A stretch of DNA of 24,190 nucleotides from Desulfonatronospira sp. GTDB taxonomy: Bacteria > Desulfobacterota > Desulfovibrionia > Desulfovibrionales > Desulfonatronovibrionaceae. Made by a program: the position numbers and the translations under genes. The stretch is taken from contig SLAE01000018.1 in NCBI GenBank assembly GCA_007127015.1, positions 1 to 24,190 of the forward strand, read 5' to 3'. This document shows positions 1-7,287 of the stretch, one piece after another (the stretch's first letter is position 1; every line of letters begins with the position of its first letter). The notes beneath the pieces are model-generated. The model did no database searches, was not told the origin of the DNA, and worked only from the letters and a program-made list of their open reading frames with translations.

Positions 1-15
1 CCTGAGTGCTGCCAT
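1..15 (-). CDS. atpG: ATP synthase gamma subunit, first five codons only (partial)
   Basis: Only the start is in the window: an ATG at 15-13 followed by codons for MAALR, running off the left edge. A GGGAG Shine-Dalgarno sequence lies at 26-22, six bases before the ATG. It begins 13 bases after the atpA stop, where gamma normally follows alpha in F1 operons, and gamma subunits commonly begin with a similar short Met-Ala-x-Leu run. The identification rests mainly on position; five residues alone prove little. Confidence 0.7.
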
Positions 16-28
16 TTATTTCTCCCGT

Positions 29-1537
29 TTAAGCCTTAAAGGTCTTTTTGAACTCGTCTATGGCGGCGGCCAATCTGCTCTCCAGCTCGCTGCTCAGATC
101 TCCTGTATCTTTGATCTCTTTTAGGATTTCGGGTTTCTGGCTTCTGAAGTACTCAAGCATTTCCGTTTCAAATTTGCTTACCTCTTCAACCGGCAGATCA
201 TCCAGATAGCCCTTTGTTCCGCAGAACAGTGAAACCACCTGCTCTTGCGCGGGCATGGGCTGATACTGGGGCTGTTTTAAGAGTTCAACCAGCCTTTCTC
301 CCCGGGTCAGGCGTCTTTGAGTGGCTTTATCCAGATCAGAGCCGAACTGGGCAAAAGCGGCCAGTTCTCTGTACTGGGCCAGATCCAGGCGCAGTGTTCC
401 GGCCACCTTCTTGACCGCTTTGATCTGGGCGGCACCGCCGACTCTGGAAACCGAAAGACCGACGTTGATGGCCGGCCTTACCCCGGCATAGAAGAGGCTG
501 GGCTCCAGATAGACCTGTCCGTCGGTAATGGAGATGACGTTGGTCGGAATATATGCGGATACGTCGCCGGCCTGAGTTTCAATGATCGGCAGAGCTGTCA
601 GAGAACCTGCTCCGTGTTCGTCGCTCATCTTGGCCGCGCGCTCAAGCAGTCTGGAGTGCAGGTAAAATACATCGCCCGGAAAAGCTTCACGTCCCGGAGG
701 ACGCCTGAGAAGCAGGGACATCTGCCTGTAGGCCACAGCCTGCTTGGACAGGTCGTCGTACATGATCAGGGCGTGCTTGCCGTTATCCCTGAAGTATTCG
801 CCCATGGTACATCCGGCGTAGGCGGCAATGAACTGCAGTGAGGCAGGATCAGAAGCAGTGGCTGAAACCACGGTGGTATAATCCATGGCACCATGTTTTT
901 TCAGGGTATCCACAACCTGGGCGACTGTTGATTTTTTCTGACCGATGGCTACGTAGATGCAGTAAACATCTGTCTCTCTCTGTGCCAGGATGGAATCGAT
1001 GCAGATTGCGGTTTTACCGATCTGACGGTCGCCGATGATCAATTCGCGCTGCCCGCGTCCGATGGGGGTCATGGCGTCAATGGCCTTCAGCCCGGTATTC
1101 ATGGGTTCATGCACTGATTTTCTGGGAACAATGCCCGGAGCCTTGACCTCCACCAGTCTGGTTTCTTTGGATTCTACCGGCCCCAGACCGTCCAGAGGGT
1201 TGCCCAGGGGGTCGATGACCCGACCCTGAACCGCGTCGCCGACGGGAACCTGCACGATGCGTCCGGTCCTCTTGACCAGATCCCCTTCCTTGATGTGAGT
1301 GTCTTCCCCGAGAAGGGCGCAGCCTACGCTGTCCTCTTCCAGGTTAAGGACCATGCCCATGACATTGCCCGGGAACTCTAAAAGCTCCATGGCCATGGCG
1401 TTTTCCACGCCGTAGACTCGGGCTATGCCGTCGCCCACGGACAAAACCACGCCGGTTTCACTCATTTCCACACGCTTTTCGTAGTTCTTGATCTGACTTT
1501 CGATGATCTGGCTGATTTCTTCTGCTTTTATTTGCAT
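29..1537 (-). CDS. atpA: F1F0 ATP synthase subunit alpha
   Basis: Non-catalytic nucleotide-binding subunit of the F1 head; three alpha alternate with three beta around gamma. The P-loop GDRQIGKT lies at residues 169-176, the same numbering as in E. coli, and the SVSRVGG segment around residue 365 carries the arginine finger that completes the beta catalytic site. I start at the ATG at 1537 (502 aa, the usual length). A GTG four codons upstream (1549) is in frame, but it sits on top of the AAAAGGGG ribosome site, which is correctly spaced only for the ATG. The gene lies four bases after the atpH stop in a leftward F1 operon. Nothing in it looks unusual. Confidence 0.98.
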   Translation of the reverse strand: MQIKAEEISQIIESQIKNYEKRVEMSETGVVLSVGDGIARVYGVENAMAMELLEFPGNVMGMVLNLEEDSVGCALLGEDTHIKEGDLVKRTGRIVQVPVGDAVQGRVIDPLGNPLDGLGPVESKETRLVEVKAPGIVPRKSVHEPMNTGLKAIDAMTPIGRGQRELIIGDRQIGKTAICIDSILAQRETDVYCIYVAIGQKKSTVAQVVDTLKKHGAMDYTTVVSATASDPASLQFIAAYAGCTMGEYFRDNGKHALIMYDDLSKQAVAYRQMSLLLRRPPGREAFPGDVFYLHSRLLERAAKMSDEHGAGSLTALPIIETQAGDVSAYIPTNVISITDGQVYLEPSLFYAGVRPAINVGLSVSRVGGAAQIKAVKKVAGTLRLDLAQYRELAAFAQFGSDLDKATQRRLTRGERLVELLKQPQYQPMPAQEQVVSLFCGTKGYLDDLPVEEVSKFETEMLEYFRSQKPEILKEIKDTGDLSSELESRLAAAIDEFKKTFKA

Positions 1538-1541
1538 AGCC

Positions 1542-2093
1542 CTATTCACCCCTTTTGATGTTTTCTTTCAAAATTTGCAGTTGCGCCCTTATGCTGGCAT
1601 CCAACACCTTGTCCCCCACCTTTAACACGAGTCCGCCCACGATGTCAGGATCAACCTTGTAATCCAGAGTCACCTGCAGCCCGGACTGTTTTTCTAATTT
1701 GCCCACTATTTCCTGCTTTAAATTGTCGGCCAGTTTGATCGCGGTTACGATTTCCCCGCGAACAACCCCCTGATGCTCGTCCAGCAGTCTGGCATAATAG
1801 ACCTGGATCTCGGTCAGATGGTCCAGCCTGCTTTTATCGGCCAGGAGATGACAGAAATTGGCGATGGTTTTACTAGGTTTCAGCTTGTTCAAGAGCTGCG
1901 CTACAACAGCCTTTTTCTCGGAAACACTGATAACAGGGTTGCGAAATATCCGGATCAGCTCCGGGGACCCCTCCAGGACATCGACAATCTTGGCCAAGTC
2001 ATCACCGTAAGCATTGAGCTCCTTGTCTCCCTGCTTCTGAGCCAAGGCGAACAGGGCCCGGGCATATCTTCTGGCTACTATATTTCCTATCAA
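1542..2093 (-). CDS. atpH: F1F0 ATP synthase subunit delta
   Basis: Delta (OSCP) subunit, 183 aa, joining the top of F1 to the b/b' peripheral stalk on the cytoplasmic side. It shows the family's N-terminal pattern (VARRYARALFALA, residues 6-18) and the C-terminal region with DPDIVGGLVLKVGD (148-161). The start is a TTG whose first bases overlap the atpF stop (TTGA, 4-nt overlap), with AAGGGTGG about seven bases upstream, so translation is probably coupled to atpF. No in-frame ATG fits better, because the conserved VARRYA segment begins at residue 6. Confidence 0.95.
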   Translation of the reverse strand: MIGNIVARRYARALFALAQKQGDKELNAYGDDLAKIVDVLEGSPELIRIFRNPVISVSEKKAVVAQLLNKLKPSKTIANFCHLLADKSRLDHLTEIQVYYARLLDEHQGVVRGEIVTAIKLADNLKQEIVGKLEKQSGLQVTLDYKVDPDIVGGLVLKVGDKVLDASIRAQLQILKENIKRGE

Positions 2094-2653
2094 TTTAGCA
2101 CCACCCTTGTTAGACTGTCGTTAATCAGAGCTTTGTGGTCCTCGGCCTTAAGTTTCTTCTTGATCATCGTTTCAGTGGCCTCGGCAACTTTTTCAGCCAG
2201 ATCAGCACGTATTTCCTGCAGGGCCAGCTTGGCCTCCTGCTGTGCTGAGACCTGAGCCTGCTCCTTGATCTGAGCAGCCTGAGTCTCTGCCTTGGCGATG
2301 ATCTGGTTTTTCAGGCTTTCGCCCTGAGCCATGGCCTGCTCAAGAATCTGGCTTCTTTCCTGCTCCAGGTTGGCGATATTCTTCTCCACAGTCTCAAGCT
2401 TCTTCTCCGCTTCCCTGCGACGATCCTCCAGATCCTTGAGATCGGTTTCTATTTCCCTGCTGCGGCTTGGAAAATACTCAAAAATCTTTCTTCCCCCAGC
2501 ATAGTAAATAAGGGTCAGGAAGAGGATGAAGTTGATCACCCTGTAAATCTGGTCCCTGGCGTCCGCGGGCAGATTCAGAGGATCAACGATGTTGAAGATG
2601 GCGGCCGCAAGAAGAACGAGCCCAATGATCAGTAATTTTACCTTTGTGTTCAC
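2090..2653 (-). CDS. atpF: F1F0 ATP synthase subunit b (peripheral stalk)
   Basis: Peripheral-stalk subunit of 187 aa. A hydrophobic N-terminal stretch (about residues 6-21) is followed by a short polar segment and a second hydrophobic stretch (about 40-53, ending YYAGGRKIFEYF). The rest is a long charged coiled coil (about 60-170) rich in Glu, Lys, Ala and Gln. The first stretch resembles a signal peptide or extra membrane segment, so the mature topology is uncertain. The start is GTG with AAGGGGG about eight bases upstream. It follows a second b-type gene (b') by 24 nt, so the stalk is probably a b/b' heterodimer rather than the b homodimer of E. coli. Confidence 0.93.
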   Translation of the reverse strand: MNTKVKLLIIGLVLLAAAIFNIVDPLNLPADARDQIYRVINFILFLTLIYYAGGRKIFEYFPSRSREIETDLKDLEDRRREAEKKLETVEKNIANLEQERSQILEQAMAQGESLKNQIIAKAETQAAQIKEQAQVSAQQEAKLALQEIRADLAEKVAEATETMIKKKLKAEDHKALINDSLTRVVLN

Positions 2654-2677
2654 CGCTTAAGCCCCCCTTAAATATAT

Positions 2678-3100
2678 TTAGGCCTTGCCCAGAATCTTTT
2701 CTGCGGCGCGCCCTGCAAATTTATCCACTTGCTTTTTAAGCGCGGTTAAAGCGCTTTCTTTCTCGGTTTTTGCCTTTTCCCGGGCAGACTGCAGTATTGA
2801 AGTTGCTTCCTGGGAAGCTGACTGAACTATATCCTTTTCCGTGGAAAATCCTTCCTCTTTCTTGGACTGCCGGATCTCCTGAGCCTGCATGCGGGCCTTT
2901 TCCAGCTCCTGTTCGTATGATTTCAGCTTATCGTCCGCCCTGACGTTGAAGGCTTCGACATCCTCGACCTTTTGACTCATAATCTCAGCCCGCTTTTTCA
3001 GCATTCCTCTTATGGGCTTATATAGAATCAGATTTAAAAGCAATAGGACAAGGAAAAAATTGATCAATTGAACAAAAAAGGAAATGTTTAGTTCAATCAT
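2678..3100 (-). CDS. atpF': F1F0 ATP synthase subunit b' (peripheral stalk)
   Basis: Second b-type subunit, 140 aa: a short N-terminus, one membrane helix (about residues 8-27), the KPIRGMLKKRAE junction typical of b-type subunits, then a coiled coil to the C-terminus. It lacks the extra N-terminal hydrophobic stretch of the neighbouring b subunit. The ATG at 3100 has a GGGAGG ribosome site close upstream. It is the first gene of the ATP synthase block. No atpB (a) or atpE (c) lies upstream; a bactofilin gene is there instead. The membrane rotor genes must therefore be elsewhere, as in several lineages with split F1/F0 loci. Confidence 0.92.
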   Translation of the reverse strand: MIELNISFFVQLINFFLVLLLLNLILYKPIRGMLKKRAEIMSQKVEDVEAFNVRADDKLKSYEQELEKARMQAQEIRQSKKEEGFSTEKDIVQSASQEATSILQSAREKAKTEKESALTALKKQVDKFAGRAAEKILGKA

Positions 3101-3369
3101 AGGCCCTCCCGAGAATGTGAATTTTTTTTCAAAGTTGACTTAACCGTCAAATTTCAATCAAGGCTTTAGCCAATTTAGAAATCTGTGTCAAAGCCTTTTT
3201 CATTATTTTCGTGAGCCGAATCAATTCTCTCATATCCGGCTTAGAGCTTGTAATTGTAAGACTTTTATCTTTTTGACGTTGTGCTTAAATATTTTTATTA
3301 AAAAATTTTGCGCAAGATTTCACATTCAAGCTGAAAATTTTTTAATTAACTGTCAAATTAGAGCATGAA
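3101..3369. other. AT-rich intergenic region before the ATP synthase genes
   Basis: A 269-bp gap between the bactofilin and atpF' genes, much richer in A+T than its neighbours; I see no ORF or RNA gene. It should hold the atp promoter. On the minus strand a TTGACA at 3191-3186 is a possible -35, but the hexamer 17 bases on (TAAAGC) is a poor -10. An 8-bp inverted repeat (AAGGCTTT 3160-3167, AAAGCCTT 3190-3197) overlaps that candidate. A 14-base direct repeat (13 of 14 identical) lies at 3140-3153 and 3346-3359. I see no convincing intrinsic terminator for the bactofilin gene. Confidence 0.6.
3160..3197. repeat. 8-bp perfect inverted repeat in the atp leader
   Basis: Arms AAGGCTTT (3160-3167) and AAAGCCTT (3190-3197) are exact reverse complements separated by 22 bases. 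The right arm abuts and partly overlaps a TTGACA reading leftward. It could be an operator or a weak hairpin. On the + strand the right arm continues into a run of T, so a weak rightward terminator is also conceivable, although no rightward gene ends here. Confidence 0.4.
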
Positions 3370-3714
3370 TTATTTATCTTCCGCCTCAGCGCCGTCCATA
3401 TTTACCTCACCTTTGATCTTAGCGCCTTCTTCAACCACCAGGGAAGGGGTGGTAATTTTGCCGTTGAGGCTGGCCTGCTTGTAAATCACAACTTTGTTCC
3501 GGGCTTCAATCTGGCCTTCCAGGCTGCCGTTCAGAACCAGGTGACCTACTTTTATATTGCCTTTTACCCGGGCATCCTGTCCAATTATCAGGGTACCTTC
3601 TGAACAGATTTCACCATCGAAATCCCCGTCAATGCGCACTGTACCCTTAAAAACCAGCTTACCCTGATAATTTGTATCTGTGCCCATGAATGCATTAATT
3701 TCATCCTTGCCCAT
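3370..3714 (-). CDS. Bactofilin family cytoskeletal protein
   Basis: 114 aa from the ATG at 3714. Bactofilins polymerise without nucleotide into filaments and often position cell-wall enzymes at the inner membrane. The body (about residues 17-105) is a run of short beta-helix turns with the recurring pattern hydrophobic-x-G-x-hydrophobic-x-G (FKGTVRIDGDFDG, LIIGQDARVKGNIKVG, LNGSLEGQIEARNKVV), with flexible charged tails (C-terminal DGAEAEDK). A longer reading from 3786 would overlap the rodA end by 35 nt. I reject it because AAGGGCAGG stands just before 3714 and the longer N-terminus (Cys/Arg-rich) is unlike the family. The gene starts 37 nt after the rodA stop and probably ends the shape operon. 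Confidence 0.9.
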   Translation of the reverse strand: MGKDEINAFMGTDTNYQGKLVFKGTVRIDGDFDGEICSEGTLIIGQDARVKGNIKVGHLVLNGSLEGQIEARNKVVIYKQASLNGKITTPSLVVEEGAKIKGEVNMDGAEAEDK

Positions 3715-3751
3715 ATCGACCTGCCCTTGAAGAATTGTACGTTCTTGTTCC

Positions 3752-4858
3752 TTAACTCTTGAACATGAATCTGCGCATGGATACATTTAAAACCAGGCCG
3801 ACCATGATGAAATTGACCATTGCGGAGGTACCGCCATAGCTTATAAACGGCAGAGGAATGCCCACCACCGGCAGAAGACCCAGAACCATGCCCATGTTTA
3901 CCAGAACCTGCCAGAAAAAGTAAAAAAAGACCCCGACGCAGATAAGTGACCCGAACCGATCCTTGGCCTCCTGGGATACGGAAAGTATCTGATAAAGAAA
4001 TACACAAAACAAGAGCAGCAGAATAATTGCTCCTGCAAATCCCCATTCCTCTCCGAAAACTGAAAAAGCGAAATCAGTATGCTTTTCAGGAAGAAAGCGG
4101 AGCTGGCTCTGGGTCCCCTCCATAAAGCCCTTGCCCCAGAAACCGCCTGAGCCTACGGCTATTTGAGACTGGATGAGATGATAGCCTGAACCCAGGGGAT
4201 CCTGTGTCGGATCAAGAAAACTGAGCAGTCTGGTTTTTTGATAATCATGAAGAAAAAACCAGCCAAGAGGCATGTGCAGGGGTATCAGCACGAGCAGAAC
4301 CTTGCTCAGCTTTTTGTCAATGCCGTGATAAAGAACAATGCCGCCTATGAGAAAAAGGATCATCAGGCCTGAACCGAGATCCGGCTGTTTGATCACCAGC
4401 AAAACAGGTATTATGGCTATAACAAAAATTTTGCCCAGATCCCTGAAATTTAGAGGGCGCTCTATACTGGACAATATGTAGGCGGTCAGGATCAGTGCGC
4501 TTATCTTGACCATTTCGCTGGGCTGAAAACTTACAAAACCAAGACTCAGCCATCTTTGCGCCCCGTATATCGAAGTGCCCCAGAAATGCACGCAGACCAG
4601 CAAGATCAAGGAAACAGCGTAAACATACCAGGCAAGCAGCTTCAGATGGCGGTAGTCAAAAAGCATGATCAGGAACATGGCAACTGCTCCCACCAGGCCC
4701 CATACTAACTGTTTGCTGTAAAAAGGAGTCAGAGTAGTTTCTTCGCCAATCCTGTAGGCGCTTGCCGAGTACAGATTGAGCACTCCTATGGCAAAAAGCA
4801 GGACCAGCAAAGCCAGCATGGCCCAGTTCATATGCAGGATCAGCTGCCTGTCAATCAT
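3752..4858 (-). CDS. rodA: Peptidoglycan glycosyltransferase RodA (SEDS family)
   Basis: 368-aa polytopic membrane protein that polymerises lipid II into glycan strands during cell elongation, paired with the PBP2 transpeptidase. About ten hydrophobic segments are visible. SEDS hallmarks are present: RWLSLGFVSFQPSE (102-115), the loop EKHTDFAFSVFGEEWGF (258-274) with the essential Asp at residue 262 as in E. coli RodA, and PLPFISYGG (335-343). The ATG at 4858 overlaps the end of mrdA by 8 nt and has no strong ribosome site, so translation is probably coupled to mrdA, which suits two proteins that act as a fixed pair. Confidence 0.97.
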   Translation of the reverse strand: MIDRQLILHMNWAMLALLVLLFAIGVLNLYSASAYRIGEETTLTPFYSKQLVWGLVGAVAMFLIMLFDYRHLKLLAWYVYAVSLILLVCVHFWGTSIYGAQRWLSLGFVSFQPSEMVKISALILTAYILSSIERPLNFRDLGKIFVIAIIPVLLVIKQPDLGSGLMILFLIGGIVLYHGIDKKLSKVLLVLIPLHMPLGWFFLHDYQKTRLLSFLDPTQDPLGSGYHLIQSQIAVGSGGFWGKGFMEGTQSQLRFLPEKHTDFAFSVFGEEWGFAGAIILLLLFCVFLYQILSVSQEAKDRFGSLICVGVFFYFFWQVLVNMGMVLGLLPVVGIPLPFISYGGTSAMVNFIMVGLVLNVSMRRFMFKS

Positions 4859-6662
4859 CTTGTGCTGCTGCCTGTGGGCTCTCCTGTTTCCGGGAAAAAA
4901 TAAAATCGTAGATTTCCCTGATCACCGGTCCGGCTGCAGAACTGCCCGATCCGCCATGTTCCACCAGAGCGGTTACAGCGATTCTTTTATCTTCATTGAC
5001 GGCAAAACTGATCAACCAGGCATGGTGCCTGAGCCAGTATTCAACTGCTTCAGGATCATCTTCTTTATGCTCGGGCATCAATCTGACCACCTGTGCGGTC
5101 CCGGTTTTGCCGCCCACCTTAACGTCTTTTGTCCTGAGCCTTCGGGCAGTTCCCCGTTCTTTTTCCACAGTATCCAGCATTGCCTGATAGATGAAATCCA
5201 GAGTCTCTTTTTTCCAGGGCAACGGCTGGGGATCCAGTTTTTTTTCCTCCAGAAGCAGACTTGGTCTGTACAGATTGCCTCCATTGGCAATTGCCGCGGT
5301 AAGCCTGGTCATCTGCAAAGGAGTGACCTGCGTAAAACCCTGACCTATGGCCAGGTTGAGATTGTCGCCGCCTCTCCAGGCGTCATTGAACCTCTCTCTT
5401 TTCCAATCTCTGGTAGGTATCAATCCGGATCTTTCAAAGGGCAGGGTGATTCCGGTCTGCCTGCCCAGGCCGCTTTCAAGGGAAAAGGCGCTGATCCTGT
5501 CTACCCCCAGCTTTTCTCCCAATTGATAAAAATAAGTGTCACATGATTCGACCAGGGCTCTGTTCATATTCACCCGGCCATGTCCCTGCCAGCATCTGAA
5601 GACCCGATTGCCCAGTCTGTAGCTGCCGGAACAGAAGACCTGCTCCCCAGGATGAATTGACGGTTGTTCCAGAGCAAGTGCAGCCATCAGCGGCTTGAAT
5701 ACCGAGCCCGGAGGATACGCGTTCTGTATGCTTCGATTGCGCAGGGGGCGATGCGGATTTTCAACAAGTTCTGTCCATTGCCTGCCCGTGATTCCATAAA
5801 CAAACTTGTTATTGTCATAACCGGGGGTGCTGACCATTGCCAGCACTTGACCGGAATCAGCGTCCATGACCACTACCGCACCTGTTTTGCCCTGCATTAC
5901 GGAATAAATATGTGTCTGCAGATCCAGATCGATGCTCAGATGTAAATCCTGACCGGATTCAGGCTGAACCAATGTATGTTCACGCAGAATTCTGCCCGAG
6001 GCGTCCACCTCGAGCTGCTTCAGGCCTTTTTTCCCCCGCAGAACACTTTCCATGGCAAATTCAAGGCCATGCTTGCCGACGTTGTCTCCAAGCCTGAGAC
6101 CCGGATCAGCTGCCAGTTCCTGTTCATTTGCCAGGGCCACGTAGCCAAGAACATGGGAGAACACTTCGCCTTGAAGATACTTCCGCCTTGGCTGAACTAC
6201 AACCTTTACTCCCGGCCAGTAGGGAGCATCGGTCTCCACCCTGGTCAAAACATCAAAAGACAGATTGGAGACCAGTATCTGGTTTTCAAACGAGCGAACC
6301 ATTCTTCTTCCCCGCTCGAATTCTTTATTTAAGTCCTCAAGCGGCATGCCGGTCCACCTGCTGATCTGTTTCAGAGTTTTTTCGATGTCCGGTGTATCCT
6401 CGCGCACCAGGGCCAGGCTGTAGGAAGGCTCGTTTACCGCCAAAAGTCTGCCTTCCCGGTCAAGAAAAAGTCCTCTGGGCGCATATATATGCTGCCGGCG
6501 CTGCACATTGTCCTGGGCCTTCTGGAGATAATAATCGCCTTTATACACCTGCAGAAACCACAAGCGCATGGCAATTACTATAAAAAGAGCTCCAACCAGA
6601 AAAAGCAGAAAGTTAAATGCCAGCCTTTCGCTAGGCAGGCTTCTTTTTCTTAACAGGCTCAT
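4851..6662 (-). CDS. mrdA: Penicillin-binding protein 2 (elongasome transpeptidase)
   Basis: 603-aa class B PBP that cross-links new peptidoglycan in the side wall. Order: cytoplasmic basic N-terminus, one membrane anchor (about 17-36), pedestal domain (about 60-230, with APRGLFLDREGRLLA near the start), transpeptidase domain (about 258-590). Active-site motifs: PPGSVFKP with nucleophile Ser320 and Lys323, SCD at 373-375, and KTG at 519-521 followed by TAQ. The size is close to E. coli PBP2 (633 aa). The start at 6662 overlaps the end of mreD by 32 nt; the ribosome site is weak (TTGAAGC). The C-terminal QAAAQDD tail is short and polar. Confidence 0.97.
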   Translation of the reverse strand: MSLLRKRSLPSERLAFNFLLFLVGALFIVIAMRLWFLQVYKGDYYLQKAQDNVQRRQHIYAPRGLFLDREGRLLAVNEPSYSLALVREDTPDIEKTLKQISRWTGMPLEDLNKEFERGRRMVRSFENQILVSNLSFDVLTRVETDAPYWPGVKVVVQPRRKYLQGEVFSHVLGYVALANEQELAADPGLRLGDNVGKHGLEFAMESVLRGKKGLKQLEVDASGRILREHTLVQPESGQDLHLSIDLDLQTHIYSVMQGKTGAVVVMDADSGQVLAMVSTPGYDNNKFVYGITGRQWTELVENPHRPLRNRSIQNAYPPGSVFKPLMAALALEQPSIHPGEQVFCSGSYRLGNRVFRCWQGHGRVNMNRALVESCDTYFYQLGEKLGVDRISAFSLESGLGRQTGITLPFERSGLIPTRDWKRERFNDAWRGGDNLNLAIGQGFTQVTPLQMTRLTAAIANGGNLYRPSLLLEEKKLDPQPLPWKKETLDFIYQAMLDTVEKERGTARRLRTKDVKVGGKTGTAQVVRLMPEHKEDDPEAVEYWLRHHAWLISFAVNEDKRIAVTALVEHGGSGSSAAGPVIREIYDFIFSRKQESPQAAAQDD

Positions 6663-7116
6663 GCTTCAAAAAATTTTTACATAATGAATAGGTTGTCAAC
6701 CATAAACCGAAATAGACACCAAACTGGAAAAGAAAAGCCTCAAAACCTGCCTGTTCAGCCGGAGAAATATCCTGTAAAGAAGTCATTATCCGAATCAGAC
6801 TGATTTTTATGGCTGCCAGAACCATAAAAAAAATAGCTGAAAACAGCAGATTCCTGGCCTCAAAAAAAGAAGCTCCGCAATAAAATGCCAGACCCAGACC
6901 TGCATAAAAAAGCATTGCCGCGCCGAAAGCCAGGCTGCCTGTGCCTTCCTGGATAAGCATCCACAAAAGTCCAAACCAGAAGGCAGAGCTCAAATAACCA
7001 AGCTGCAGAAGCACCACCAGTCCTGTGGTTAAAAAATCCACTCCGGGCATGAGAAATTGTCCCCATATGCCTATGATTGTGAATGCAGACCAGAAAATTA
7101 TCGATTTAATCCACAA
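6631..7116 (-). CDS. mreD: Rod shape-determining protein MreD
   Basis: Small, very hydrophobic inner-membrane protein of about 161 aa with roughly five membrane segments and a basic C-terminal tail (KKKKPA); a scaffold partner of MreC, RodA and PBP2. I choose the TTG at 7116: a GGGAGG ribosome site at 7127-7122 lies five bases before it, and the protein then opens as a short charged lead (WIKS) straight into the first membrane helix. An upstream in-frame TTG at 7158 would add 14 polar residues (FHADPAADSRED) with no ribosome site. Sequence conservation in this family is weak, so the name rests on size, hydrophobicity and position between mreC and mrdA. Confidence 0.85.
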   Translation of the reverse strand: MWIKSIIFWSAFTIIGIWGQFLMPGVDFLTTGLVVLLQLGYLSSAFWFGLLWMLIQEGTGSLAFGAAMLFYAGLGLAFYCGASFFEARNLLFSAIFFMVLAAIKISLIRIMTSLQDISPAEQAGFEAFLFQFGVYFGLWLTTYSLCKNFLKHEPVKKKKPA

Positions 7117-7287
7117 ACAATCCTCCCGGGAATCAGCAGCAGGATCTGCATGGAACAAGCTCGTTCAGGTTGATAAAAGCTAATAAATTGTGTGAGAAAT
7201 AATGAAAAACCGGCAGCATAAGCTGCAGAAGAAAACAAATGCCTGATAAGGAAAATTTCTGGAACCTTCAGGTATCGTTTATGCCGG
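7117..7287. other. 171-bp mreC-mreD spacer with a small hairpin
   Basis: This is the one loose joint in the shape operon. On the minus strand it contains a GCAGC-TTAT-GCTGC hairpin (7226-7213), followed after CGG by a T5 run (7208-7204). This looks like a weak attenuator or partial terminator between mreBC and mreD-mrdA-rodA. The stem is only 5 bp and the T run short, so it may not terminate. I find no ORF and no convincing promoter in the spacer. Confidence 0.35.

Noticed and set aside
3186..3191. TTGACA as the definite -35 box of the atp operon
   Set aside because: The hexamer at the right distance (TAAAGC) is a poor -10, so I left the atp promoter uncalled and only described the region.
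3588..4046. 152-codon minus-strand open frame across the rodA-bactofilin junction
   Set aside because: Same strand but a different frame from RodA and bactofilin, both of which show clear family motifs; this frame shows none.
4776..5546. 256-codon plus-strand open frame opposite rodA and mrdA
   Set aside because: Antisense to the PBP2 transpeptidase domain; Cys/Phe-rich product without any family resemblance.
7117..7158. Longer MreD start at the TTG at 7158
   Set aside because: No ribosome site before it, and it would place GGGAGG inside the coding sequence; the TTG at 7116 is properly spaced from GGGAGG.
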